Source: Allacma fusca (lineage: Eukaryota > Arthropoda > Collembola > Symphypleona > Sminthuridae). From it: a stretch of DNA of 64,000 nt. The translations under genes and the position numbers were made by a program. This document shows, in pieces, positions 14,401 through 26,737 of this stretch (position 1 is its first letter; the number at the start of each line of letters is the position of its first letter). The DNA lies in contig OX359248.1 of the NCBI GenBank assembly GCA_947179485.1, positions 2,745,501-2,809,500 of the forward strand. Direction: 5' to 3'. The notes under the pieces are model-generated. The model had not been told where the DNA came from. It ran no database searches and saw only the letters and a list, made by a program, of their open reading frames with translations.

Positions 14401-16499
14401 GCTAAACTCTGGAACTCTGGAATTTTTCCTTTGAACAATATTCCAGAGATTGCAGTTGAGACCCAGTAGTCACGTTTTCTAACCTATCCTATCCCACTCA
14501 CACATTACGCAATCAAAGTTGAGTAGTAATTTAGTATTTGCTGTCCTGAGTTTTGTCATTTGGCCAGTTCCATAAGGATTAATATAATGGGTCTGGGCAA
14601 AATTGAGGAGAATTTAAAATTTTAAATTCCCTGTTTGATTATAATTTTTACAAAGAGTCAGTTTGTATGTCTAAGTACTAAGGATATTTGAAACCTCAAG
14701 GTTTGTTTGTCAAATGCAGCTTCCCACTAACGTCCGTGCCAAAGTGACTGTCTAAATAAACATATGAATCCACCCAAATTCACGGGAAACGTTTGAGGTC
14801 TTTTCAAGTTTAGAACCCTTAGAATTATTATATTAGGGGAACCTTATCCCTCTCAATAGCATAAAAGTATGATAAATTATGCCCTTTCAGTTCCTACGTC
14901 TGGGAAGATTTATCATACATATATATGTAATTACATATGTATGTATCCGTGCTTTAAGTGCTAGCTGGAGGAAAGTTCAAACAAAACAAGCCGTTTAAGT
15001 TGAAGGTAGCATTTAGGGGGGATTTACATATCCGTGCATAACACGATTTTTTGGAACAACACTCAAGGATATATCTCTCCTTCCAATTTATCATATGTTG
15101 TAATATGGATAAAATCTTCTCTAAAGTGCTCATTTCATATTCAGTTTCCTTTCAAGCAATTTACAATGATAGACAGGAACAAGTACTTGAGAACATTGAT
15201 TTCAAGGAACTATCACAACCATAGGTATCTACTTATAGATATGTGTACAGACCCCGAAACAAATTGGCAAACCATAGAGCCCAAACCTGTGCCTACTTCC
15301 TGTTCTTATACAAAATTGTTTGGAAGTTGAATTTTATTGAAAAAAAAAGTAGAAGTAAAAGCTGTACTTTCACTTTCATGATAAATAAGTTTGAGAATTC
15401 AAGGAAATATTCTTTGAATTTTAAACCGGCTCCTACCATAGTGCCTCTCCTGTGACTATGAAAAAACTTGGCACTCTCCACCTTGGAATAGATTCTAATC
15501 TTTAAACTTTGATTCAACTTTTATGCTAAGTTGCATGGGATTAGTGGCTGGGATACTTCCACTAGTATCTGATAATGGTTGTATAGGGCTCCACTAATGG
15601 GAATGCAAGTACTGAGGCGTGGAAAACCTCCTGCACTTTTACAACATCCCCTGATTTCTCCACACTTAGTGGTCATCGTTAGGGATAGGATTTCTCCGCA
15701 ATCTCTTTGAGAGCTGCGGGAGTCTCATGAAAAATGTGGGTGTATGTAGGATAATAGGAGAGAGGAAATCTGAACGTAGATTTCCCTCCGGACAAACCAT
15801 GACATACTTTTACACAATACAGAGGAGATGTAGAAAAGTTCCTGGGAGGAATAAATGTAATGGGAAAGTTTTGCTAAAATAATTGAAACAGAAAGCTAGT
15901 TTCTACGAGTATGGATGTTGCCCCATCTTATTTCATCTCATTATCACCTCCTCACTCAACCACACACACACATACACACAGACACACACAGGATAGCATA
16001 TTGTTAGAGTGGTTGTAATTATTAGAGATATCTACGACGAGAATTAAGTCTAGCTTGAGCATTTTCCCTTCCGAGGTTCGGGAACGCACAAAAGAGCTCT
16101 AAAACTATTGTTAACTTCATGTGAGATACTTGTCATTGTCCTTGCTTGATTACGGAGAACAACTTGGATGAGCCAAAAAGTAAGTAGTAACAAGTTAGGA
16201 GACATTAGATTCTACCTTTCCCTGAAATTGAGCTTCAAGAGAGGTTGCTTATTTGCTTATGGGGAACATAAGACTTGGTCGTAAAGTTCCTAATGATGTT
16301 TCAACATCATCTGCTCCCGTCTCCTCAAAGTGGAGTCGCGAGGAGCTAATGCCTCATGAAATTCTTAATTACCTTTTATTACTGAGGCATCCATCCCTAA
16401 ACATGGAGGGGCCCTTGTAAGATGCAAGTAATATCAACTTGTTGGAAGGAAAGTATTATGGAAACTTTGTACACACCGGAGGATGACAATAGGATAAGA

Positions 16500-16543
<44 letters not shown>

Positions 16544-19500
16544 GAGAGATAGGATCAACTTATCATCAACTCTGGCCTAATTGAAGTCGCTATGTGGACT
16601 CCAACGACCGTATGGGGAATTACTTACAAGGCATTACGAGCAATTCCGATCTGTTCCCACTTTAATTCTCTCATTTGCATTGCATTCCCAAGGTTGCTCC
16701 AAACACACACGCAGAGCATCTCCTCCAAGAGAGAGCATACTTGTAATTCTGTTAACCTGGGGAAAAATTTGAGGAAATTCGTCACTTTATTCGCATGGGA
16801 AAACATTATCACAATAGTTTAAAATGAACCTGCTGTTTCAATCTTCCCCCTGCACATCAAATGGTACTCCTCCTCGTAGTTGCATCCCCGAGCTATGTAT
16901 TTCAACAGCAATGAGCAGTACACACTTCCAGCAAGATTTCCTACCATGCATCATTAACCCCTAACATTTTTTCTTGGCTGGGTTTTATCTAGGTATAGCT
17001 ATTAATAATGTAAGTTTCATGCACTTTTTCTCCTGATCATTCATTCATGAAGGTTTTTTTTTTCAGGGATCAAGGATATGTAACTTCCTTGATGAGGAAA
17101 GTTCTTCTGGTGAATTAACTCCGGTGAATGTTTACTTTCAGTACATTGTCTCTACATAGGGTGGAATCCAAAGGAAAACTAAAATACAGTGAATTTACAG
17201 TACATAACTTCTTTAGTACTCTCCAGAGCTCACTCTTAAATCTTGTTCCAGACATTATTAAAAATGTTAGTGACGTCCTAGTTAAAGTAAGTTGTAGCTC
17301 CACTAGTGCCCTGCCTCTTGTGTCAGTTACAATTCTTTTGAAGGTCTAGAGTTCATAGAATCCATTTACTCATTAACGACGGATACGTTTTTTGGAGTGT
17401 GACCACGATGGGATGAGAATACGGGAGTGAAGGTGTAACTGATACATTAATATATGTACATATCTATCCAAGGACATTTGTATGTGGCAGATCCACGAGT
17501 GTTTTTGGATTTACAATGCAAGTGTATCAATAACCAGAGGAAAAACAAGTACAGTAGTCAAAGGAAGAAATCAGTGATTCTTTTCTGGAGGGTTTTCCCA
17601 AATCTACCCCCAAAAAATACGGACAATTAGTTACCTTCAATGTCGTACATCTTTGTCATGTCAGGATGCCGCACATCTTCCTCCGATATGTGCCTCTGCA
17701 CATGGAAAGATAAGTATACTGTGTAGAATCCGGGAGTAATTATGTCCAAAAGCCCTTAGTTTTAAATCGAAGATCGATTTGTACCGGACCTCTTTCCCAG
17801 AAAACGTAATTAATGACATGGATAGGCTTTTGTGAACATATGTACGGGCCTAGGTGAACTAAATCGTTCCAATATCCCAACCCGATTGTTTACATTAGTT
17901 CTGTAGGCTCCACTGCACTTTAAAAACTACTTTCCGGGGTTTCAGGTCAGTCAGAAGAGTCTCTATGGTCAGTCCAACGGAGCCTCCGTCCTGATATCAA
18001 GGACGGAGAGTAGTTTTTTAAAAGGTTAGCTGAGCATACAGCAGAGCACATAGCTGAGTATACGTAGTCTGATGGAGTAAACAAGAGCGTAGGAAAATCG
18101 CTTTGACAGATTTTTTATTGTTTGAAAGGCCATAGCCTTTAGGGGACCAACATGAAGGTAATTAACGACTCTCTTGATCCTCCAGAAATGGAAAGTTTGT
18201 GGATTGACCAACAATTTCCAACTTGATTAATCTCAACGTATACGCTCAGGATGTAATGGAATTTTAGTTGAAAGAGTATTTACCCTACATCTATAAATAA
18301 GTAGTGTAGATATATTTTGGGGAGCATAACTTTTAAGCTCAAGCACTCAATACTACAAAGTAGTATTGCCAGCTTTACCGTCCAGTATTTAAGGTCTTAA
18401 ATGCTTTTGGTTCTTACTGTGAGTAGAATCAAAATTCAATGGATTTACTGGATTTGCTCATGCTTGGAGAGAAATTCAGACTTTGACGGGACTTGAACTG
18501 AACTTAAGTCTATTTCTGGGGGTATATCCAAAGACTAGTTGGGACATGACTGACGAAACCCGGGATGATAAGGTGGTCGGTAAATCAACTGGGATCGTTT
18601 GATCTAAGGAGCTACCACAAGTACCGCTTTCGCACTTTATGGTATAAATCAACTTGTCATCACTGCCGCCTCTAGAAATAAATGCTATTTTGATACTAAT
18701 ACTTCTACCATCACGTTATAAATCAACCGTGAGGAGCTTTTAGGGGAAAATAGGAAGAAACAATTTGTAAGTTTGAAGGGACTTGACAGCCGTCCCTTCA
18801 TCAATGTAAATTTTATTCAGGCTTAACCTTCCGAGACGTTTTAATTACTAAGCGCTTTCAAACATTCCCAACATTACCCAACTCAACGTCTCAAAGTCAA
18901 CCCAGTCCTAGTCTAGAAGTTATGTTTGACGTAATTAATTATTGATACTCTCAAATGCAATTTCAAATCTTGGGGAATCTTGTGTATGAAATTCTTGGAA
19001 GGCTCAAACTTTGATGACCATATAAATTAAACTCCAATAATTTAGGAAGATTCTGGACGTCAGGAATGGTTTGGACAGACAAACATCTCTGCTTTGTTTG
19101 ATGTTTTATGACTCCTTGGGTCTCAGGACTTTGGGAATCAGTAAACAAAGAGGAAGTTTTAGGAAATGCAAATAAATTGTGAGTCGTAGTCTAAGGTTTT
19201 GTGGAGAAAAAGTTCAGGGTCAATTTTTCAATTGTACTTTCTCTTTCCCCGTGAGCACACACCATAAGGACTTTCTGAGGCTTGAGTCTATATACATAAT
19301 TGTCAAGAGTCTTATATGAGATTTTAAGCATGGGACTCCGTGGGAATCCTTTACTTATCATCAAGGCATGGTAATAAATTATACACACATTCCCTTATCT
19401 CCAAGCTTGGTTGGTTGGGACATAGTACCACTTGATATTAAATGTGTATACTTCACTTATAAATACATATTTGGAAGCCACAGAGGAACTGTGCGAATTG

Positions 19501-20313
19501 ATTTTTCACACATTCTTCCCTTCCAGTGAAGCATTTCATGTACCCGATGGGATTGTATGTACATTGTGAAAATTTGTATTGTATTTTCCCAGTACATAGA
19601 GTACATGCAGCATAGCAAGTGAGAATTTCATGTATTTACTATCTGACAAGTAAATATTATTACTGCTCAGTGTTAATATAATTTACCATGTAATTATAGA
19701 TAGATACATTTATAAAGAATAAAACAATCTGAGTCCGACGATATTGCACAGTATCAAACTTTGGTAAGATAATTAAATATGTAATGTTTTTTGTACTTAA
19801 AATTAGTTTTAAAGTAATTATAGATATTCATCGGCATGAAACAAAATCCCGTTGGGGACAATAAGAAAAATAAATAGTAATAACAAATTACAAGAAAATA
19901 GCGAGGAAAAAATATAATGGGAAAAATTGAGGAATGTTATGGGATTTATGAAACATTACCTCCATAAACATCTCAGGTGCTGAGTTTGAAAACAATTTAT
20001 GTGTAAGTTTACAAAGCATTGAAATAAATCTGGTTTCTGTAACTTTCTCAACTTACTCGCAAGCTTTCTTGACTCCAGCGTCGGATGAAGGGATCCCTTG
20101 ATCAGGGAAAGGTGGCAACTGATTCCAGCACTCGTTGAGTGTATCATGCTCACATTTTTCCACTCGGCTTAGCGTACTGGATGAATTGAGGACTGGATTT
20201 AAATTTATTTCACTGGCTGACAATGCTAGGATGGAGTTGAGTATCAGTAGGAGACCCAAATCTGAAGACATGAGTTTAGTGGAGAAGTTAACGAGAACAC
20301 TTGTGAATGCCAT
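2498..20313 (-). CDS. secreted cysteine-rich protein, 27 kDa hemolymph glycoprotein (DUF1397) type, partial
   Basis: Two exons are visible: 20057-20313 (start and signal peptide) and 2498-2767. The first ends in phase 2 at a GTAAGT donor and the second starts after TTTCCAG with one base that completes the codon, so they join in frame across about 17.3 kb. The first Met is at 20313, but the second at 20271 gives a cleaner signal peptide (MSSDLGLLLILNSILALSAS). The mature part has spaced cysteines and the segments CWNQLPPFPDQGIP, ACVHRWTNRC, FLC and YWDDCANRF. This pattern resembles insect 27 kDa hemolymph glycoproteins, whose function is poorly known. Exon 2 ends in phase 2 at another GTAAGT, so at least one more exon is missing. 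Seen: phase-matched exons and a signal peptide. Inferred: the family. An extra exon between these two cannot be excluded. Confidence 0.55.
2768..9285. other. intronic DNA without recognised genes
   Basis: This lies inside the inferred 17.3 kb intron. It has scattered short open frames that lack similarity, cysteine pattern or splice context. Short (TATG)n runs occur, for example at 7405-7426. Nothing else was recognised. Confidence 0.5.
7405..7426. repeat. (GTAT)n microsatellite
   Basis: About five perfect units of GTAT in a row. Similar shorter runs recur throughout the gene-poor half. Confidence 0.85.
9294..10295. mobile_element. non-autonomous hAT-type transposon, 1002 bp
   Basis: The left end begins CAGAGCTGCTTTCAGGTAG and the right end is its imperfect inverse (..GCAAGCAGCTCTG). 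Both are flanked by the same 8 bases, ATTTGGTT, at 9286-9293 and 10296-10303. An 8-bp duplication with a CAG-start inverted end is the signature of the hAT superfamily. About 250 bp at each end consists of degenerate repeats of words such as CCCGACCCGAACTTGAA and TCAGGTGCGGATC, inverted between the two sides. The middle (about 9545-10040) is unique and I see no transposase reading frame. The element sits inside the long intron of the secreted-protein gene. The perfect duplication suggests a fairly recent insertion. Confidence 0.9.
15961..15989. repeat. imperfect (CA)n microsatellite
   Basis: CACACACACATACACACAG followed by further CA units. Purely a simple-sequence repeat. Confidence 0.85.
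16498..16549. repeat. (GA)n microsatellite
   Basis: About 50 bases of GA units with two single-base interruptions (a GACAG and a GTCAG). No gene context. Confidence 0.9.
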
Positions 20314-23300
20314 CTCAGTGAATTGATTGGCTATCTCGCAATTAGCTTTAATTGCTGGAAGATGACAAAGAGATGCTAAAGTGGGCTGAATTCATTTGAG
20401 AGTGTAACAATAGGAGAAACGGAAGGATAGAATGTGAGCCTTTCGTGTTGATTCCTCCTGAAATTCCAATGTCAGTATTTCCCTTTTGATAATAATGTTA
20501 CGTATTTGAAGGCTCCGACTGGGAGAAGCGTAGGGTTCAAGAAGCTGTGAAGATGAAAGTCGAATGAAGTTAAAGAAGTGAGAGGAGGCTGAATAAAAAC
20601 AGCCGGCTATCATGAAACGTGCCTTGCGCTCAGAACCGGGGTAATCCGTGGGAATTCTAGTGCGGGTCTCAAGTAACAATCAGATGTGGAGGTTAAAATA
20701 GATTCAAGACGACTAATTGAGTGCCTCGAACTATAGAGGGATTCCAATTTTTGTCCTCTCGCTCTCAATCCTTTTGAATAGAGTGTGCTCATACTGTATT
20801 AAAGGGTGTCCATGGATATTTTACAGTGAGATTTTGTTTGATCACTCACTTGTCAGTGAATTCTAAAAAGTTCAATGGGTTTGCCTTCTGTGACGTTTCC
20901 ATCGGCAGCCTATAGGTAATTATACATGTAGATTATTGAACGATCAACGATTTTTAACTTGAAATCCCTTACCCAGACACACCGCCTGGATGCCGAGTCA
21001 AAACATACATGCTGAGGAGTCCGGATGAAGTTCTTTTGAGCTCTATTACCTCAAAGGGGAACAAGTGGAAGTGATCAACAAGTTCGGTGTAATTAAAGGG
21101 CAGGACACATCTGTACAAACTTTCGGATCTGCTTTCGTTTCCTTATGAACCATAGCCCATGGCTTGTTATGATTGTCAGTAACAAACTCTCTCATACCAG
21201 AAGTATGCTTTTTAAAGCGTCAACACAAAAGGCACTCGTGCATTTAATAATTAGCTACGTGTTCTAGTGTATGTATCCCAAGTTAATAATAAACGAGCAA
21301 AATAATTACACATTATTGGGGCCAGCACCTTCCAGGTATTTCATCCTCAACAGCCCAATTAAGTCAAGCTGACAGGACAAGTTGCCGAGAATTCTTGAGA
21401 GCCCTGATGTAGGTTTCAAATAGGAGTCGCTGTTCCTTGGAAGAACCAAGGTTTCATGTCTTGATATGGAATAAGACATATGTATCTACATACATGTGCA
21501 AGTCTGGATGCCATATTTCCAGGGAAAACAATGAATAGTCACAGTAACGAACCCAACCGAAATATTTGACGGCAATCTCTGATAGTTACTACTTCCTCTT
21601 CGTTTGAAGATGGAAGTGTGTTGTCAATCACGGGAAAAATCTGAACAGTGCAGTGGAACAAGAGATTCAAAATCTACTTCTCGGTTTCTACGGACTTGAG
21701 TTGAGAAAAATAGAAATCGATCGACTCCTGTCACAACATGGGGAAAATGTACAAGCGTGTGTGAGGAAGGGAGAACAAAGTTATTTGTCAGATCTCCTTA
21801 AGAGAGCATCTATCATGATCAGCTTCCTTTTGCATCCTAAAGTAAATTTGATTCGTTTTGCAGGAACCGTCTTTGGTAATCCGGACTTACTTATCTATTC
21901 CTTTTGTCTGTGAAATGCTGTCGATCTCTCCGCGAGCACTTTTTCTTCCGCTCTCTGATTGAAAGCTTTCACTAAGTACCGCAGGGGATGGAGGGAAAAG
22001 GGAAAGCAAAGTTGTAAATAGTCAATAAAATAAATTCCTAACGAAACCTCAATGAAATGTTTGAGGTGGAACTTGATTCCCTCAAATCCTCATTTTTCAA
22101 GAGTCGCCTTCAAGACGTATAGATGAGAGGAGTTAGGCCAAATGAGGGATTTCATCTGGTTAGGAAGAGATGAATCAAATACCGCTCTGCATTCCCTCCA
22201 TTGAATTTCCTAGTTGTGATTTTATGGGGTTTAATTTATATATTTTGTGTGGGGAAACTTTTCGAGGAATCTAATCCCAAGTTTAGACTTTTACGACGAC
22301 TATTCCGAGTATCTCATGCTGAACATTTTATTGTTGTGGTTCCGTACAAAACCCACAGTTACAATGGGATGTGATACTGGGAAACGTAATTTTATTTCTT
22401 ATTTCATTAACCTTGATACACGTCTCTGGACTTATGAAAGTACTGGGAATTTATAGACATTTGTGTACTCAACAATAACTTATTCATTTGTTCCACGGGC
22501 TGATTCTTTTCGTAACTTTCTATCCACTCATTCAACTCCTAAATTTATGCATTATCTTCCTTTGTACAATTAATTACAACAACAATTACATTATTATTAT
22601 TACATACTTCCCCTCTCTGACTTTGAGTTGGAAATTTGACAAGATATATGTAGTTGTGTCGTAAATTAATTTGGAACTCATGCACGAATCTCTTCCTTAG
22701 CAAGCTTCCCATTTTGCAACACATGAGCAAACTCTGAGAAACCAATTCAGGAGCGTTACACAAGCTGTACAGTCTTGTACAATAATTACACAATATCAGA
22801 TTTTTCCGTAGGAAGGAGAAAAATGTGTGTCTCCAAGCTCCAATACAATGAGAGCTTGTTGGTTAGATCCTATATCCCCCCAAGCTATAGCAACGTCAAC
22901 GAAAATGGACGCTCGAGAAGCCCTAGAGCTTATACTTCAAACATGCCAATAATTGAAAGCAAAACAAAAACCAGAAGTCCTGAAACTTTCCTTTCTTTCA
23001 GTGTCTCCTCCGATACATATAGTGGCACCCGGCACTCTACATAAGAGAACAAGATTCACTTTCTCCTCACATCAAACTCTCCATCTCTTGTTTACCAAGT
23101 CTCCGTGAAGAGAATGGGATGGTTGTTGAGCAACATCCACGGAAATCCTCATTCATTACTTTCATAGTTACTCCACAGGATGCCCTTTACAACGCGAATG
23201 ACAGATAACTTGAAGCTCGGCTTTTGACTTATATTTCTATTCTTCGTCCTGCGCTTTTATTTTTGGGACTATCTATGGAGCTTCCATGAACACATCTCCT

Positions 23301-25498
23301 AAAATTTTTTTTTTATTTGAGAAATTCGCAGCGTAGAATCTATTATCTACTACAATATCTGAATTAGAGTCAAAGCTGTGAGACTCGGATGAAAAAGATT
23401 AAATTAAAAGCATTGTACAAAATTGACTCAAGTGGCTCAGGCAGGTTTACTTTTTGTTTGCGTTAAACGAAGCGTTTTCTGTCACAACAAGAGAGTAAAC
23501 AATCTTCCATACAGTGTTATTACAGATGATCCCCAATTTTCTTGATTTTTAATCCCATTAAATTGACAATTTACTGTAATTTGATACTTCACAAAATCTC
23601 TAATATGAAAATGAACAACGCATAATAAGAATTTGATTTAATTTTTGTTGTTTCCAATATAAGTTCCCTAGTTTAGTATATACAAGTCGCAGAGTTGTTT
23701 TTGTTATGGGCTTATTTAAGTCATAATATTATATAAGTAAGTAATGCGGAACAAGTTTTTTATTTTTTATGGAAGAATATTCATTATTCCCATCATTTTT
23801 AGAAAATATTAAATTGTTGGGTGTTAAATTTAAAAAAGTGACCTTTTCAACCAAAAATATCTCATGACTATAAGTATGCTAATTAGCAAATTTTCCCAAA
23901 ATGTTAAATCTAAATATGAAAGGACCTTATTTATTATATTATGCGACAGTAAGAAGTATTAAGTCATTTATCTGGAATAATTATACGTAACGTTTTGAAA
24001 CTTAAATAATAATTAATTTTGTGCCAAAATGCATCCTAGGAATTTTTTTTGAGGTTATGCCTGTACGTATGTAGCTAGATACTTGTACATCATTCCTATT
24101 CCTACTGTATTTAATTAAATACCTTATTAATAATATTTCCTTGGAGTACAATAATATTATTTCTTTAGTGACGGCTGGCTCATGCCCTTTCTATTCAGCC
24201 TGCCCCAGCTCGAACAAGGAAGGTGTATCAAAAGTACTCATTCCCCAATGTTTTTGCAAATCTTTCTCCAAATGTTCGAAAAATTTTCCAAAAACTCTTC
24301 ATAAATACAGCGGTCAAAGAAGTGGAGCAAAGAATTTCGTGGGAAAACCGAAATACTGAAAGTTATGAATTGTTTACTCAATTCCCAAAATAATAAAGCT
24401 TTCAAGTTTCAAGTTAAATATGTATGTATGTATGTATGAATTTATTCGTATTTTTTAGGTATGTCTACCCCTCTGACATAAAAAGCAATATTATTTCTGG
24501 CATTAGCATTGTTGACAGGAAATAGTGAACACCCTGACAAGTTAAATATAATGACTTTCCAACCAGAAAAATGCGCTGAGAACTGTAGACAGAGAAGGCA
24601 AAAGTATAAAAAAGTTTTAGCTCTACCATGGACAATGAGATTCATAAATCCAAAAATAAGAAAATTAAAACCGTGGGCTGTAGTCATTTAAGTATATGTA
24701 ATACAGTTTTTCGGACAATAATTTTAGTCTTGGAGGAATTGGACTACTTTTATGAAAACCTGAGCTCATGCACTTCTAAATGGAAGCTGGGACATTTGGC
24801 TGGGCTGAAGAAATATTTCTGTGAATACGATTATTAGAGTTTGAGAAAATTTGTTAGCACAAAATACGAAACAAGGGTCTAAAGTGAATGCCTACAAGTT
24901 AAAATTAAAAACGTTCCCGGAAATACAATTTACAGAAATAACCCGAGAAGAGAAAAGGTAGCGTAGACAAAATCAATTGTCGATAGTAACTCAATAAACT
25001 CTGACCTTCATCCTCAATATAAAAGCTCGAGCAGTAAACAAAGCTAGGGCTACTTTTTTGAACTAAAAGAAGTTTGAAATCTAAATATAGAGGAGACAAT
25101 TTAATGAAATCCCCTTTGAAACGTACAACCAATCGTTCTGTCAAAATCAATTGAAATCCATAAAATTGAGCTCAAAAGCTATGAAGATTGGAAATGGAAC
25201 AATACCGACCGGATCAACTATTTAACAAATTGGTAAATACCCATTTCGTAAGTAATACAATCTTGTTGATTGTTAGGAGGAAATACACCCGAAACTAGGC
25301 TCACTAGCTCATTCAGGTTTAACTATTTAATTTCTACGGATCTTCCGGAAAACAGCGCCCGGGCTTTCTCTTCTGTTGATGAGTTGTACTGTCGTCAACA
25401 GTTTATTATTTGATTGGAAATTTCTGGAGTATCTTCATACCAATAGGACCTGCAATACATATTAAAATACACTCGAATGACTCTCCCTGTCGCCAACT
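20314..25498. other. intergenic DNA without recognised genes
   Basis: Upstream of the secreted-protein start. Several short open frames exist, but none has splice context, a signal peptide or family resemblance. A (TATG)n run lies near 24419-24438. Confidence 0.45.
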
Positions 25499-25609
25499 CC
25501 AGGAACTAAATGATTCTAAATTATCCAGGAACTAAATGATTCTAAATTATCCAGGAACTAAATGATTCTAAATTATCCAGGAACTAAATGATTCTAAATT
25601 ATCCAGGAA
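25499..25609. repeat. 26-bp tandem repeat, four perfect copies
   Basis: The 26-bp unit starts CCAGGAACTAAATGATTC and ends TAAATTAT. Four back-to-back copies start at 25499, 25525, 25551 and 25577, with a partial fifth (CCAGGAA) at 25603. The copies are identical, so the array is young or being homogenised. It lies 250 bp left of a hAT-type element. Confidence 0.95.
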
Positions 25610-25855
25610 ATCATAGCAACATAAAATTAAATCCAACATCATTCCCGGTTTCAAGATTAGGGTTAACCTCTGGAACTTCCAAAGAGTAAGAAGCCTTTTT
25701 GTATCTCGGATGCATTGATCTCTCCAGAATTTAACAACGACTAACTCATGTTTCCCTCAATCCTTGTCCTAATTCTGAGATTACTGACTCCAGTCTGAGT
25801 AATACAGTTCACTACAAATACACACGTGAAACCGTACGATCCCTTGGATTGGATC

Positions 25856-26729
25856 TAGGGTTGGCAAGTATCGCCAGTTTGTCAGTATCGGGAATATCGG
25901 TATCGGTAGAATGCAATTTTGCGATATTTGCGATAATATCGGGTATCGCCGATACTTTTTGCTAAAGTGAATTAGCACATGAAGTATAAAGAGTTAACAT
26001 CAACAGATCTAGCTATTGGCTTTGTCATTATATATGAAAAATCTGAATGTTGTAATCACTGGGCGATTACATGGAGAGCGAAGCTAGTATGCAAAATATT
26101 GAATTTTATACCTATATTACAGCTAAGACAACCATTGTGGCTGTCATGTGATGTTACTGACATTTTTAAAATACTTTCTACTTTTCTGAAGTTTTTCAAA
26201 AATGTGGTTGTATGGCATCTAATATATGAGTCTTAAATTTTCTAATTTTAAAAAAATTCAGAATTTTTAAAAATTGTGAATGTTTATTTGTAAAATTATT
26301 GTGAAATTTTAAAATGTAAACTCAAGTTGCACATCTAGGGTTTATATGCGACATTCTACGCTTGTTTAAAAAATTTTAATTGAACCGTTCAAAAGTTTTT
26401 TCGCCTACAAGGTCTCGAATTGTATAGTTGTAAAAACAAAAGGTAGAGGATATCGTCGATGAAGAGGCAAAATGGTCTAAGTGCTGTACAAAAGCATGCG
26501 CACATACTCCATCTTGCCTCTTCAGCGACGACATGATAGCTTATGCACCCTTTTACTTGATTTGCGCGAAAGAAATATGCCAGAAAGTACTCGCAGTTTA
26601 AAATAATTTCCATTGTCGATACCCGATATTCTCGACATGATTGGCGATAAGTATCGCCACTAATATCGCACATATTTTTGGCGATATTTGCGATAATATC
26701 GTATCGCAGTATCGCACTTGCCAACACTA
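25856..26729. mobile_element. non-autonomous hAT-type transposon, 874 bp
   Basis: Inverted ends TAGGGTTGGCAAGTATCGC (left) and TAGTGTTGGCAAGTGCGAT (right, read inward) are flanked on both sides by ATTGGATC (25848-25855 and 26730-26737). The 8-bp duplication and TAGNGTTGGCAAG ends indicate hAT. Next to each end lie repeats of the word GCGATATTTGCGATAATATC in inverted orientation. No transposase frame is evident. A fold-back element of about 79 bp (26453-26531) lies within it. Probably mobilised in trans by a transposase coded elsewhere. Confidence 0.9.
26453..26531 (+). mobile_element. about 80-bp fold-back element, copy A
   Basis: Arms TCGTCGATGAAGAGGCAAAA and its inverse ..TTGCCTCTTCAGCGACGA enclose a loop of about 35 bp that contains TAAGTGCTGTACAAAAGCAT. 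The same unit recurs at about 40466 (inverted) and 54773 (same direction), including the loop. This copy sits inside the 874-bp hAT-type element. It could be a tiny miniature transposon or an internal part of that element shared by relatives. Confidence 0.7.
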
Positions 26730-26737
26730 ATTGGATC

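Larger units (their letters stand above)
10304..20056. other. intronic DNA without recognised genes
   Basis: The rest of the inferred long intron. It contains a (CA)n run near 15961 and a (GA)n run near 16498. Open frames here are short and show no similarity that I can recognise. Confidence 0.5.

Noticed and set aside
25499-25609. CRISPR-like direct repeats
   Set aside because: The 26-bp units are contiguous with no spacers, and the genome is animal.
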